NCBI RefSeq assembly: GCF_018257575.1
Contig: NZ_JAERJP010000004.1
Location: 124,001-188,000 of the forward strand
Direction: 5' to 3'
From: Tatumella sp. JGM91
GTDB lineage: Bacteria; Pseudomonadota; Gammaproteobacteria; Enterobacterales; Enterobacteriaceae
Length of the DNA stretch: 64,000 nt
Positions 1-9,565 of the stretch are shown here, piece by piece; positions within the stretch are counted from its first letter, which is position 1, and each line of letters opens with the position of its first letter. Made by a program: the position numbers and the translations under genes. A model generated the notes under the pieces. The model was not told the DNA's origin, made no database searches, and saw only the letters and a program-made list of their open reading frames with translations.

Positions 1-462
1 GGAGCACTGCGGGCTGCACCGTCGGTCGGGGCATTGATTACCGGCATCTGGATCAGCCGCAACAGCTTTCATAAACATACAGGTATGATTATGTTTGGTT
101 GTGTTGCCGGTTTCGGGGTGGCGACGCTGGTTTTTGCCCTGTCAGATAACATTATCCTGTCACTGTTGGCGCTGGTGGTATTGGGCGGTTTTGATATGGT
201 CAGTATGGTGATCCGTGGTGCGATGGTGCAGCTGGATACTCCTGATGATATGCGCGGCCGGGTTAACGCAGTGAACTCTGTGTTTATTAATACCTCGAAT
301 CAGCTGGGTGAATTTGAAACAGGTTTGCTGGCCAGCGCTATCGGCACAGTTCCGGCGTCGGTGGCCGGTGGTATTGGTACCCTTGTGGTGGCGGGTCTGT
401 GGATGGTGATGTTTCCGCATCTGCGGCGGCGGCAAAAACTGGCACAGGGATCTGAGGTCTGA
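1..462 (+). CDS. MFS transporter, C-terminal part (5' end outside window)
   Basis: The reading frame is open from the first base of the window and stops with TGA at 460-462, so only the last 153 residues or so are visible. Three hydrophobic stretches (around GCVAGFGVATLVFAL, LLALVVLGGFDMVSMVIRG and ASVAGGIGTLVVAGLWMV) alternate with short loops. The segment DTPDDMRGRVNAVNSVFINTSNQ resembles the cytoplasmic loop of MFS_3/EntS-type exporters that follows the tenth helix. A basic tail (HLRRRRQK-like) ends the protein. It is probably an inner-membrane drug or siderophore exporter. The substrate cannot be told from this part, and the true start is not visible. A bidirectional terminator separates it from mqo. 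Confidence 0.75.
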   Translation, partial: GALRAAPSVGALITGIWISRNSFHKHTGMIMFGCVAGFGVATLVFALSDNIILSLLALVVLGGFDMVSMVIRGAMVQLDTPDDMRGRVNAVNSVFINTSNQLGEFETGLLASAIGTVPASVAGGIGTLVVAGLWMVMFPHLRRRQKLAQGSEV

Positions 463-481
463 GCCGAATATGGCGGGATAA

Positions 482-515
482 AAAAATCCGCCGGCTCAGA
501 GAGGGGCGGATTTTT
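482..515. terminator. Bidirectional intrinsic terminator between the MFS gene and mqo
   Basis: The arms AAAAATCCGCC (482-492) and GGCGGATTTTT (505-515) are perfectly complementary over 11 bases around a 12-base loop. Runs of A and T at the ends serve both strands. It lies between two convergent genes. Confidence 0.85.
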
Positions 516-528
516 CAGTAGTAGCCGA

Positions 529-2172
529 TTACAGGGCCATATCCTGCTGCGGAGTTGCCTGCCGGGCAGGGGTATTCTCTGCCGGGCTTGCTACTGACGG
601 GGCCGCGATGCGCGGTGGTTTGGTCAGTTGCAGGCTGGCGGCGGTATCATCCCAGACCTGCTGGGTAAGGGCGACATTGCCGTTAATTTTCTGACCGTAG
701 GTCGGGACGATACTACGGATTTTCTGTTGCCATTCAGGTGTCTGTACCTTATCCGCGAATAGTTTTTCGATCACATTCAGCGTAATAGGGGCGGCAGTGG
801 AAGCACCCGGCGAAGCACCCAGTAAGGCTGCGATGGTTTTTTGCTGGTCGGTAACAATTTCGGTACCCAGTTTCAGCACACCGCCTTTCTGTGGATCTTT
901 CTTCACGATCTGTACCCGTTGTCCGGCCTGCCACAGACGCCAGTCAGACTTTTTAGCATCAGGGTAGTATTCCTGCAGGGCAGCAAAACGATCGTCATCT
1001 GACAGCATAACCTGACCAATCAGGTATTTCACCAGGTCGAAGTTATCAATCCCCACATGGGCCATAGGTAAGATATTGCTGGTTGTGGTGGCGCTTAGCA
1101 GATCAAACAACGAACCATTTTTCAGGTATTTGGTCGAGAAGGTGGCAAACGGACCAAACAACACCACTTTTTTACCGTCGAGATTACGGATATCAATATG
1201 GGGAACCGACATCGGCGGTGCACCGACAGAGGCCTGACCATACACCTTCACTGAATGACGTTCAGTCACTTCCGGATTTTCTGTGACCAGGAATGAACCA
1301 CCGACCGGGAACCCGCCGTAGTTATCTGCTTCCGGAATACCGCTTTCCTGCAGTAATTTCAGGGCTGCGCCGCCGGCACCGATAAACACATATCTGGCAT
1401 CAATCTCATGTTCGGTATTGTCTTTCAGGTTTTTTACCGTCACATGCCAGCTGTTATCCGGATTGCGTTTAAACGCGGTCACTTCTGTGGATAGCTCAAG
1501 GCTGAAGTCAGGTTTAGATTGCAGACTGCTTACCAGCTGACGGGTAATTTCGCCATAGTTGACATCAGTCCCCAGCGGAGTCCAGGTGGCTGCAACTTTT
1601 TGTGCCGGATCACGGCCTTCAATCACCAGCGGTGCCCATTGCTTGATTTGGTTCTGGTCGACAGAAAACTGCATTCCCTGGAACAGGGTTGTGTTTTGCA
1701 GTGCCTGATAGCGTTTAGTCAGGTAATCAACATTGCTATTACCCCAGACAAAACTCATATGTGGTGCGCTGTTAATAAAGGAATGAGGATCTTTCAGTAC
1801 GCCCTGTTTAACCAGGGATGACCAGTACTGACGGGAAATCATAAAGGACTCGTTAATCTCAATCGCTTTACTGATATCAATCGAACCATCAGCACGCTGC
1901 GGAGTATAGTTAAGCTCCATATTGGCAGAGTGTCCGGTTCCGGCATTATTCCAGCCATTGGACGACTCTTCAGCCACGCCGTCCAGCCTTTCAACCATAA
2001 TCTGTTTCCAGTCCGGCTGGAGTTCATTCAGCCAGGTGCCCAGAGAAGCACTCATAATACCGCCGCCGATCAGCAACACATCGGTTTTTTCGCTGGCAGC
2101 AGACGCTGACTGGCTGAAGGTCGCTAAGGCGAGAAGGGAGAGGCTGAAAGCCATTTTCTTTGAATAAGTCAT
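529..2172 (-). CDS. mqo: Malate:quinone oxidoreductase
   Basis: FAD-dependent membrane-associated enzyme that oxidises L-malate to oxaloacetate and passes electrons to quinone, as a TCA-cycle bypass of malate dehydrogenase. The protein (547 residues from the chosen start; E. coli Mqo is about the same length) has a hydrophobic signal-like N terminus. The FAD-binding turn [15 protein letters not shown] follows at about residues 31-45. Characteristic Mqo blocks come next: [29 protein letters not shown] and [17 protein letters not shown] at 2172 is preferred to the upstream in-frame ATG at 2187 because AGGCG precedes it at a good distance. It is transcribed alone, divergent from the bestrophin gene. 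The family assignment is near certain. Confidence 0.97.
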   Translation of the reverse strand: MTYSKKMAFSLSLLALATFSQSASAASEKTDVLLIGGGIMSASLGTWLNELQPDWKQIMVERLDGVAEESSNGWNNAGTGHSANMELNYTPQRADGSIDISKAIEINESFMISRQYWSSLVKQGVLKDPHSFINSAPHMSFVWGNSNVDYLTKRYQALQNTTLFQGMQFSVDQNQIKQWAPLVIEGRDPAQKVAATWTPLGTDVNYGEITRQLVSSLQSKPDFSLELSTEVTAFKRNPDNSWHVTVKNLKDNTEHEIDARYVFIGAGGAALKLLQESGIPEADNYGGFPVGGSFLVTENPEVTERHSVKVYGQASVGAPPMSVPHIDIRNLDGKKVVLFGPFATFSTKYLKNGSLFDLLSATTTSNILPMAHVGIDNFDLVKYLIGQVMLSDDDRFAALQEYYPDAKKSDWRLWQAGQRVQIVKKDPQKGGVLKLGTEIVTDQQKTIAALLGASPGASTAAPITLNVIEKLFADKVQTPEWQQKIRSIVPTYGQKINGNVALTQQVWDDTAASLQLTKPPRIAAPSVASPAENTPARQATPQQDMAL

Positions 2173-2538
2173 AGTACGCCTGGTCATTGAGAAAAACTGC
2201 GGGGGAGTGTAACTCCGGATGTGTCCAATTGTGAATATATTTATGTATTAACATTGATAAAAATAAGTTAATAAATAGGCTTTAGTTATTTAACTAACTG
2301 ATTCTAAATAAATAATTTAAAATTATAAATTTTCACCAATTGAACAAAATAGAATCAGATCTGTTTTTTTTTACCTGATTTGTAACAATTATATCAGTAA
2401 AGTTTATGTGCTTATAACAGGAAGGACCCGGAAAAGGGCCTGCGGCCAGTGACGGATCGCGGAGATAATGCATTGTTCGGTGTTACATCAGAATTATTGT
2501 ATAATTTGCCCCATTGATTCTTCCGGCGTTAATATAAA
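2173..2538. other. Divergent promoter region between mqo and the bestrophin gene
   Basis: A+T-rich 366-base gap without a credible gene. It should carry both divergent promoters. A good -10 hexamer TATAAT lies at 2500-2505, 33 bases before the bestrophin start, but no well-spaced -35 is obvious. A run of nine T lies near 2363-2371. Nothing else is recognised. Confidence 0.5.
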
Positions 2539-3456
2539 ATGATTATCCGTAAACCACAGCACTGGTTCCTGCGCCTGTTTGACTGGCATGGTTCAGTACT
2601 GTCTGATATTGCCTTCCGCATGGGACTGAATGTTGCGATATCAATAGTCGCTATTCTGGTCCTCCCCTGGTACCAGAGCCTGAATGTTAAGTTGTCTACC
2701 GCCCCTTTTAGTCTGCTGGGAATAGCCATCGCTATCTTCCTTGGCTTTCGTAATAATGCCAGTTACGGACGTTTCCTTGAGGCGCGGTTGCTGTGGGGGA
2801 CATTACTGATTAACTGCCGTATTCTGTTGCGCCAGTTACATTGCGTATTACCGGAAAATTCACCGCAATTGATCACGTTTTCTCAATTACTGACCGGCTA
2901 TGCATATGCGCTAAAACATCAGCTAAGATCAACCGATGCAACCGAAGATCTGCGGCGTATTTTACCCGCAGCACTACAATCGCAGGTGCTGGCCAGCCCT
3001 TTCCGCGCTAACCGTATTTTATTAGTCAGCGGTCAGTTCCTCGGGGATCTGCGGCGACAGGGAAAAATATCCGATATTATTTTTTGCGAAATGGACCAGG
3101 CATTACGCAAACTGGAAACGTTACTCGGCGGCTGTGAAAGGCTGGATAATACCCCGATCCCGTTTGCCTATAGTCTGATACTGCACCGCACAGTCTATCT
3201 GTTCTGTACTTTATTACCTTTTTCACTGGTCACCGAACTGCATTATATGACAGTACTGGTGTCAGCCTTTATTTCCTACACCTTTCTGTCTCTGGATTCA
3301 CTGGCAGAAGAGCTGGAACAGCCTTTTGGTACCGGATCCAACCATTTACCCCTCGATGCTATTTGTCTGACCATTGAACGGCATATGCTGGAAATGAACG
3401 ATCAGTCGCCGTTGCCGGCGCCTTTATTACCAGACCACCGTTTTCAGCTGACATAA
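2539..3456 (+). CDS. Bestrophin-like anion channel family protein (YneE-like)
   Basis: Inner-membrane protein of the bestrophin/UPF0187 family, 305 residues, the usual length for E. coli YneE and relatives. The N terminus reads IIRKPQHWFLRLFDWHGSVL, followed by a helix around residues 28-45. The family hallmark IAIFLGFRNNASYGRFLEAR (about residues 60-80) follows, with a second membrane pair at about 210-245 (TVYLFCTLLPFSL, VLVSAFISYTFLSLD). The segment EELEQPFGTGSNHLPLD is the conserved C-terminal bestrophin block. Bacterial members form pentameric ion channels; the physiological role in enterobacteria is unclear. It is a single gene, convergent with the MFS pump, and the ribosome-binding site is weak. 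Confidence 0.9.
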   Translation: MIIRKPQHWFLRLFDWHGSVLSDIAFRMGLNVAISIVAILVLPWYQSLNVKLSTAPFSLLGIAIAIFLGFRNNASYGRFLEARLLWGTLLINCRILLRQLHCVLPENSPQLITFSQLLTGYAYALKHQLRSTDATEDLRRILPAALQSQVLASPFRANRILLVSGQFLGDLRRQGKISDIIFCEMDQALRKLETLLGGCERLDNTPIPFAYSLILHRTVYLFCTLLPFSLVTELHYMTVLVSAFISYTFLSLDSLAEELEQPFGTGSNHLPLDAICLTIERHMLEMNDQSPLPAPLLPDHRFQLT

Positions 3457-3460
3457 TCGC

Positions 3461-3485
3461 CATGGCAGCCAGTGCGGCTGCTATG
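3461..3485. terminator. Hairpin between convergent bestrophin and mdtG-like genes
   Basis: A ten-pair stem (3461-3470 with 3476-3485, one G-U pair) encloses a five-base loop and sits in the 36-base gap between two convergent genes. There is no T run, so it may act only as a weak or factor-assisted terminator. Confidence 0.45.
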
Positions 3486-3492
3486 TCACCAC

Positions 3493-4707
3493 TCAGTCAC
3501 GGGTCACCAGGCTGGCGGCCCGCTGTGCGGTTCTGAAGGTCAGGGTCAGGTAAATCAGGTTAATCAGAATCACAATCGCTGAGGCCAGAAATACCCAGCG
3601 CATGCCCAGTACGGCAGAAGTGACAGAACCCAGCAACGGGCCGGTGACATTGCCCAGGTTCATAAATGACTGGTTATAACCGAACACCCGTCCTGAGACT
3701 TCCGCCGATGAATAGGTGAGTAACAGGGTCTGGATGGCAGGAAACATGGCACCGTCGGCAAACCCCAGCAGGAAACGTAATACAGAAAACTGGGGGACGC
3801 TGCTGACCAGCGACATTAAGGTCAGTAATATAATAAACATGACAAACGCCACCGAAATAATCCGCTTTGGTCCGATATTATCACTCATCCGTCCCCAGAC
3901 CGGGGCGGAAATTAAGGCTGACATTCCCGGCAGTGCGGCAATAAAACCACTCATAAAAGCAATATTATGACTGTCCGGAGCAAGGTGCTGCACATATAAA
4001 AACAGGATCGGATTAACGGAACCGTTACATAATTGCACTACCAGAGTACAGAATAACAGACACAGAATAATACTGGGCGAAGGTACCGTTTTCCAGACAG
4101 ATACCGGCTTAGTACGGATCTTATTTTCAGATTTCTGACGCGGCTGTTCTTTGATAAAAAACAGGGTCACCAGGGTAGTCAGTACCAGTAACAAAGTGGT
4201 GACATGGAATACCGGGCGCAGTCCGACATGATCGGCAAGATATCCGCCGAGTAACGGGCCACCGAGAAAACCGCTGATTTGCGCGGTAGACAAAATACTT
4301 AATGCCCAGCCGCTTTTTCCTTTCGGTACCTGAGAGGCAATTAACGCCATTGCATTGGGGATATACCCGGAAGCCAGCCCCATCAGGCCACGTAACAGAA
4401 ATAACTGCCAGACACTGGTCACCATCCCCTGGAAAAAAATCGCAATCGCCATCCCGACAGCAGCACGGATCAGCATCAGTTTACGTCCTTTACTGTCGGC
4501 CATCCGCCCCCATAACGGAGAAACAATGGCCGAGATAAGGAAAGTAATACTGAAGGTCAGCCCTGACCACAGGGTCAGACTGGCTGTGTCATAATTCCCG
4601 AGCTGTGAGATATAGAGCGGTAAAAAGGGCAGAATCTGGCTGGTGCCTAAACCTGTAATAAAGCATCCCAGCCACAGAGATAACAGGTTCTTTTTCCAGG
4701 AAATCAT
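3493..4707 (-). CDS. mdtG: MFS multidrug efflux transporter, MdtG-like
   Basis: Twelve-helix major facilitator, 404 residues from the chosen ATG. The sequence follows E. coli MdtG closely in several blocks: WLGCFITGLGTSQILPFLPLY, WGRMADSKGRKLMLIRAA (motif A, after helix 2), NAMALIASQVPKGKSGWAL and LRFLLGFADGAMFPAIQTLL. The E. coli protein exports fosfomycin and deoxycholate; the same substrate range here is inference. A TTG two codons upstream (4713) is possible, but neither start has a strong ribosome-binding site. It is a monocistronic gene divergent, across 579 bases, from the OprB-type porin. Confidence 0.85.
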   Translation of the reverse strand: MISWKKNLLSLWLGCFITGLGTSQILPFLPLYISQLGNYDTASLTLWSGLTFSITFLISAIVSPLWGRMADSKGRKLMLIRAAVGMAIAIFFQGMVTSVWQLFLLRGLMGLASGYIPNAMALIASQVPKGKSGWALSILSTAQISGFLGGPLLGGYLADHVGLRPVFHVTTLLLVLTTLVTLFFIKEQPRQKSENKIRTKPVSVWKTVPSPSIILCLLFCTLVVQLCNGSVNPILFLYVQHLAPDSHNIAFMSGFIAALPGMSALISAPVWGRMSDNIGPKRIISVAFVMFIILLTLMSLVSSVPQFSVLRFLLGFADGAMFPAIQTLLLTYSSAEVSGRVFGYNQSFMNLGNVTGPLLGSVTSAVLGMRWVFLASAIVILINLIYLTLTFRTAQRAASLVTRD

Positions 4708-5286
4708 AAGCAATAACGGAGTCTGGTGAGGTCAGGGAGGAAAAAGTATACGCCAGACAGTCTCTGATTGGCAGGGGAAAGTACATTTAACCCGTTGAAA
4801 CGCAGGGAACAGCGGTAAAACAAGCACTTTTTTACCCGTGAGTATGCTGTCCGCTGGCCGGCTCCGCGCCAGCCGGGACGATGCTTCCCGGGCAGGGCCA
4901 CTGAACAATCAGTTATCAGTAATAGGTCCTTGCGGAGATACTTTTGGAATAATCCGCATTAGCCAACACTGGATCTGGATAATTCTGATATAGACTCGCC
5001 TCCTGTATGACTCTTATCACAATAATTAATGATACTTTGAAAAGAATGTTTTATCAGCGTTACTGAATGATAAAGTAATATTGCATAACAGACCGGACTG
5101 TCCGAAAAATAATTTTTTCAGTATGAATTCTCTTTACCGCCAGGGGTTATCTCTGTGACGGGCGGATTAATATTTTCTGAAAAAATGAAACGGCCTGATG
5201 AATAATACTACTCCTGTCCTCAGGCGGTATTTATATTCTGTTATTGCGAATAACTAACGGATTAATTTACTTTTCAGGATGAGCGT
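4708..5286. other. 579-base intergenic region between mdtG-like and oprB-like genes
   Basis: It holds the divergent promoters of the two flanking genes. The left half is G+C-rich, the right half A+T-rich. Short open frames here lack ribosome-binding sites and recognisable products. No RNA gene or strong palindrome was recognised. Confidence 0.4.
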
Positions 5287-6642
5287 ATGAATATAACCGG
5301 CCAGCAGTGGCGTAATCGTAAAAAATCAATAGTATTTCTGTGTGCTGTATTTTCCTGCCCGGCCTATGCCACGCAATGGGAAGCAAGTGTATTAGGTTTT
5401 GAACCCTCAGAACCCGGAGTATTTGGCGATATGCTGGGCCTGAGATCAGATCTCGCCAGGTCAGGGTTTAATTTTAATCTGGCCTATCTCAGCCAGTCGG
5501 CAGTAAATACCGGCGGAGGTTATAACCGTGATCGCAAACTGGCTTATATCGACCAGTTTGCCCTGACTTTTTCGCAAAGTCTGCAGCAGATCACCGGTAT
5601 CCCTGATGCGACTATCGAAGGTAATATCGTTAACCGTAATCATAATAATAATCTGACGGCGGAACGGTTACAGAATCCGGCACTGCCGTTTAATGATCTT
5701 GCTCAGGAAAGCTGGGGCGGGCAATCCATTACACGGCTTGGCTGGCTGACTTTCAGCCGCAGTTTTTTTGAGCGGCGTCTTTTCTGGCGTATCGGTATGA
5801 TGAATAAGGTACAGACCTTCGATCAGTCAATTCCCTGTGATTTTCAGATGCTGACACAATGTGGAGGAAAATCAGCCAATGCTCTGTTGTGGAACAACTG
5901 GAACGTGCATAGCTGGGGAACCACACTGGAATATAAGCTGACGCCGGAAGTGACTCTGAAAGGCGGTATCATGGAACAGAATCCGCGGGCCGCGGATCGA
6001 AATCGCGGCTGGAGTCTGTCCGCCAGAGGCAGTCGCGGAGTCCTGCTGCCGCTGGAAGTCGAGCTGAAAACCACCGTTAAAGGTCTGCCGGGTTTATACA
6101 ATGCCGGTGTATTGCTGACCAATGCCAGCCAGCCTCACTTATCACGCGGAAAATCGCAGCAGGATGGCAGCCGTGATCCGCTGGGGTATCGTAGTTATGG
6201 CAATACCGCATTTATCTGGGCCTCTGCGAATCAGCAGGTCACGTCGCATAAAGACAATAAACAACGCGGGATGAGTCTGTCCTGGAGTGGCAGCCTGGCC
6301 GATCACCGGACTAACCCGATTCAGCTGACCAGTGCCATATCCATGCGTTACCGTGGTCTGTTTGACAGCCGGCCGCGGGACTGGCTGGGGCTGGGGGTAA
6401 GCTATATCAGGATGAGTCACTATGGAAACGAAAAGTACGCGTTCGCCAGAGTGGCGTCTCTGCCGACGGTAGCGGGGTATCCGAACATCAGCAGTTCGGT
6501 GAATGCAGAGCTGTATTACCGTTTTACCATCACCCCGTGGCTGCAAGTTCAGCCGGATATTCAGTACTGGCATAACCCGGCGGGTGACAGAAATACCGCC
6601 GATGGCTGGGTTGCCGGGCTGAAAACGGTAGTGGTTTTCTGA
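5287..6642 (+). CDS. OprB-family carbohydrate-selective porin
   Basis: Outer-membrane beta-barrel porin of the OprB family, which lets mono- and disaccharides diffuse through the outer membrane. The 451 residues begin with a basic-hydrophobic signal peptide (IVFLCAVFSCPAYA, cleavage around residue 29). Family blocks follow: DMLGLRSDLARSGFNFNLAYLSQSA near the start and, at the end, TPWLQVQPDIQYWHNPAG, the typical OprB C-terminal strand, finishing with a terminal phenylalanine. It stands alone behind AGGA at a suitable distance from ATG. Its presence fits an organism oxidising sugars at the cell surface, as the two dehydrogenase complexes suggest. The specific sugar is unknown. Confidence 0.88.
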   Translation: MNITGQQWRNRKKSIVFLCAVFSCPAYATQWEASVLGFEPSEPGVFGDMLGLRSDLARSGFNFNLAYLSQSAVNTGGGYNRDRKLAYIDQFALTFSQSLQQITGIPDATIEGNIVNRNHNNNLTAERLQNPALPFNDLAQESWGGQSITRLGWLTFSRSFFERRLFWRIGMMNKVQTFDQSIPCDFQMLTQCGGKSANALLWNNWNVHSWGTTLEYKLTPEVTLKGGIMEQNPRAADRNRGWSLSARGSRGVLLPLEVELKTTVKGLPGLYNAGVLLTNASQPHLSRGKSQQDGSRDPLGYRSYGNTAFIWASANQQVTSHKDNKQRGMSLSWSGSLADHRTNPIQLTSAISMRYRGLFDSRPRDWLGLGVSYIRMSHYGNEKYAFARVASLPTVAGYPNISSSVNAELYYRFTITPWLQVQPDIQYWHNPAGDRNTADGWVAGLKTVVVF

Positions 6643-6647
6643 GGATA

Positions 6648-6675
6648 ACGGCCCGTTGGCGGGTGAACGGGCCGT
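6648..6675. terminator. Hairpin after the porin gene
   Basis: Perfect ten-base arms ACGGCCCGTT (6648-6657) and AACGGGCCGT (6666-6675) around an eight-base loop, directly after the porin stop and before the convergent fhuB stop. No T run follows, so the strength is uncertain. Confidence 0.6.
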
Positions 6676-6693
6676 CAGTGACAGACAGCAATC

Positions 6694-8655
6694 TCAGCCG
6701 TTATTCTGTCGGCATAACAGCCAGACAAATACCGGTGTTCCCAGCAGTACCGCCATAATCCCCGCCGGAATCTGGAAAGGCCAGATAACCAGCCGCCCCA
6801 GAGTATCAGCCACTATCATCAGTACCGCGCCGGTGATGGCTGCGGCCGGTAAGGCAACCGCAGCCTGACGGATCCCCAGCTGGCGGATCGCCTGAGGTGC
6901 CAGCAGTCCGATAAAGCTCATTGGCCCCAGTAACAGGGTGGCACAGGCACTGAGGATGGCGCAAAATACCAGCAGTACGCCGGTGACCGGCCGCAAGGCG
7001 AGTCCCAGGGATGCGGCCACGGGTCCGCCAAGGGGTAACAGGGTCAGCCAGCGAAAAAACAGCAACGACAGGGGCAGGGCAACAGTAATGATGATCAGGC
7101 CACTGAACGCTGTCTGTGGGGTAGCTCCCCAGGCAGAGCCTGATAACCAGCTGATAATCTGACTGGCATCGGGTGTGCCGCTGGCCAGCAGCAAACTGAT
7201 CACGGCAGCGGCAAGGGCACTCAGGGCCGTTCCGGCCAGCAGAATACGCGATGACGATGCCGCTCCGGCAAAAGCGAAGCAAATAATAATCCCCAGGCTG
7301 AGCAATGCTCCCGCCAGTGCAGCAGGGAAAACAGTGATCCCCGCCGCGCCGGGGAAGATTAACAGCATAACGACCACCCCGCATGCAGCGCCGCTGTTAA
7401 CCCCGAGCACTTCGGGGCTGGCCAGCGGGTTGGCGGTCAGGCGTTGTAATATGACCCCGCCGATAGCCAGTAGCGCGCCGCAACTGCCGGCGACCATGGC
7501 CCGTGGCCAGCGGAACCCTAAAGGATCAGAACCGGTCAGTTGCAGACCCTGTCCGGTGCGGGTAATACTCACCGCCAGCAATGCAGCCAGTATCAGCAGT
7601 ATTACCAGCAGGGCCCATTTTCGGCGGTTGATTTGCCGTGCCCGGCGGGGCTGCGGATGTAAGTCCGGGAGGGTAACAAACCGGGCACGGGCAATAATCC
7701 ACAGCATCAGCGGGATCCCGCCGATGGCGGTAATATTACCGGCGGTGATTTGATAGCCGCCATACGCCATCAATACGGCAACCTGATCACAGGCCAGTAA
7801 TATCAGTGCGCCGAACAGCATCACCAGCAGCAGATGGCTGATAAAACGCTTATGGGGCAGTAACCGGCAGATCTGCGGGGCAAACAGGCCGATAAAACCA
7901 ATAATACCTGCCTGGCTGACAGTCCAGCCGGCGGCGAAGATCACCAGCAATAATCCCCCCAGCCGGATACGCTGGCTGCGGCCACCGAGGCTGCTGATCA
8001 TCGTATCGGATAAACGCAGCAGGTTTAACGGTCGGGAAAAAAGCACAGTCAGCAGGACAATAATCAGCACCACCGGCGTCAGATTTTTCACCACTGACCA
8101 GTCATTCTGGGTCAGATTTCCACTGCTCCAGATAAACACATTCTGCAACTGCTGGTGGCGGAACAGCATAATCCCGTTCTGCAAGGCGGTGCAAAACAGT
8201 CCGATAATCAGTCCGGTCAGCAGCAGGGTGAGGGGAGACAGACGGCGCTGATTACTGAGAATAAAAATAATCACCCCGCAGACCAATGCACCGGCCAGGG
8301 ATAACCCCTGACTGATCAGCACACTGCTGCCCAGCAGGGTGGCCAGCGTCATGCCCAGTTGAGCCCCGGAGGCAATACCGAGGGTCGAAGGTTCGGCCAG
8401 CGGGTTTTTCAGTAATAACTGACACAGCCAGCCCGCCAGCCCGAGCATTGCACCGGTCAGTAATGCCACGGCGATCCGTGGCAGATAGCTGTAGTGCAAC
8501 AGCAGCATATTCTGTTGCTGAAGATCAGCGACAGCCTGTGGCGTCAGTCCCCGGGGATGATGCGGAAAATAATAATGCAGGCTGTTCACGGTCAGTAACA
8601 GCATAATCACGACCGACAACAGCAGAATAATTGATATCACGGCGGATTTACGCAC
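6694..8655 (-). CDS. fhuB: Iron(III)-hydroxamate ABC transporter permease (double-length, FhuB-like)
   Basis: Inner-membrane permease for ferrichrome-type siderophores, 653 residues (E. coli FhuB 660). It is made of two homologous FecCD-type halves: the first has SYLPRIAVALLTGAMLGLAG and NPLAEPSTLGIASGAQLG, and the second repeats it as RLTANPLASPEVLGVNSGAA. Each half ends with the cytoplasmic GFIGLFAPQ/SFIGLLAPQ loop that contacts the ATPase. The GTG at 8655 is chosen because GGAGGA lies five bases upstream; the open frame extends further but inside fhuD. It overlaps the fhuD stop by eight bases, so the two are translationally coupled, and it is last in the fhuF-C-D-B order. Confidence 0.93.
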   Translation of the reverse strand: MRKSAVISIILLLSVVIMLLLTVNSLHYYFPHHPRGLTPQAVADLQQQNMLLLHYSYLPRIAVALLTGAMLGLAGWLCQLLLKNPLAEPSTLGIASGAQLGMTLATLLGSSVLISQGLSLAGALVCGVIIFILSNQRRLSPLTLLLTGLIIGLFCTALQNGIMLFRHQQLQNVFIWSSGNLTQNDWSVVKNLTPVVLIIVLLTVLFSRPLNLLRLSDTMISSLGGRSQRIRLGGLLLVIFAAGWTVSQAGIIGFIGLFAPQICRLLPHKRFISHLLLVMLFGALILLACDQVAVLMAYGGYQITAGNITAIGGIPLMLWIIARARFVTLPDLHPQPRRARQINRRKWALLVILLILAALLAVSITRTGQGLQLTGSDPLGFRWPRAMVAGSCGALLAIGGVILQRLTANPLASPEVLGVNSGAACGVVVMLLIFPGAAGITVFPAALAGALLSLGIIICFAFAGAASSSRILLAGTALSALAAAVISLLLASGTPDASQIISWLSGSAWGATPQTAFSGLIIITVALPLSLLFFRWLTLLPLGGPVAASLGLALRPVTGVLLVFCAILSACATLLLGPMSFIGLLAPQAIRQLGIRQAAVALPAAAITGAVLMIVADTLGRLVIWPFQIPAGIMAVLLGTPVFVWLLCRQNNG

Positions 8656-9565
8656 GGTATTCCTCCGCAGTCTGCACCAGTTTTCCGGCAAAACGTAATG
8701 CTGAATAAAGACTGCCATACAGCCAGATCGGTTCAATAAGCCGGCGACGGTGTTGCAGATTAAAAGGCATCTGCTGCCAGACCGGTGAGCCGGACAATGC
8801 GTTAGTCAGCCCCTGATCACCGTGTGAAAACTGCAACACAATATCTGCCTGACAGGTCAGCAGTTGCTCGATACCGACGATCACACTTCCCCAGATACTG
8901 GACGATCCCTGCCAGGCGGATTGCAGACCGGTGGCGGTGACGACTTCGCCGAAAAGGCTGTCGCGGGTCAGTACCAGGGCCTGACGGGGTGACATCAGGG
9001 TAAACATCAGCACTTTTTTACCTGCCAGTGGTTGCAGTTGCTGCCGGTAAACCGCCATTTGCTGGTCGAAACTGTGCAGGTATTGCTGTGCCACGGGCTG
9101 ACGTTCAAGACGATCTGCCAGCTGCAGTATATTCTGCCGCGCCACACTGAGCAGTGTGCTGCCGGCAACGGCAAACGGATACTGCCATACGGGGGCGATT
9201 TGCTGTAGCCGGGAGACGGATAACGGCGAATGTTGCGGCAGGAGCAGTAACCGGGGAGCCAGGCTGTACAGCAGTTCCAGATTAGGTTCGGTGCGCAGCC
9301 CCAGTTCGGTGACCTGAGGCGGGACAGGCGGTGCCGATACCCAGTTGTTATAGCCACTGATATCACTGACTGCCATTGGTGTCAGCCCCAGAACATACAG
9401 CATTTCGACGGCCGACCACTCCAGTGCGGCAACCGGCGATAATAGCGGGGCAGCCACCGCGCGGCACACTGACGGCAGGCCGGCGGCGGCCAGCAGTAAG
9501 GCTGACCGGCGTAATAACTGACGCCGGCTGAACAGTGCCGGTTGTCCGCCGGAACTATCTGACAT
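8648..9565 (-). CDS. fhuD: Iron-hydroxamate periplasmic binding protein (FhuD-like)
   Basis: Periplasmic siderophore-binding protein that hands ferric hydroxamates to the FhuB/FhuC transporter. It has 305 residues (E. coli FhuD 296). The N terminus carries a twin-arginine signal (SRRQLLRRSALLLAAAG), as in E. coli FhuD. A class III binding-protein fold follows (VEMLYVLGLTPMAVSDI, PNLELLYSLAPRLLLLPQ). The ATG at 9565 has GGGAG upstream and overlaps the fhuC stop by eleven bases; the more upstream in-frame starts lie inside fhuC and are less likely. Confidence 0.9.
   Translation of the reverse strand: MSDSSGGQPALFSRRQLLRRSALLLAAAGLPSVCRAVAAPLLSPVAALEWSAVEMLYVLGLTPMAVSDISGYNNWVSAPPVPPQVTELGLRTEPNLELLYSLAPRLLLLPQHSPLSVSRLQQIAPVWQYPFAVAGSTLLSVARQNILQLADRLERQPVAQQYLHSFDQQMAVYRQQLQPLAGKKVLMFTLMSPRQALVLTRDSLFGEVVTATGLQSAWQGSSSIWGSVIVGIEQLLTCQADIVLQFSHGDQGLTNALSGSPVWQQMPFNLQHRRRLIEPIWLYGSLYSALRFAGKLVQTAEEYRA

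Noticed and set aside
8656-8736. Longer start for fhuB
   Set aside because: The extension lies entirely within fhuD, and the GTG at 8655 has a strong ribosome-binding site and gives the usual FhuB length.
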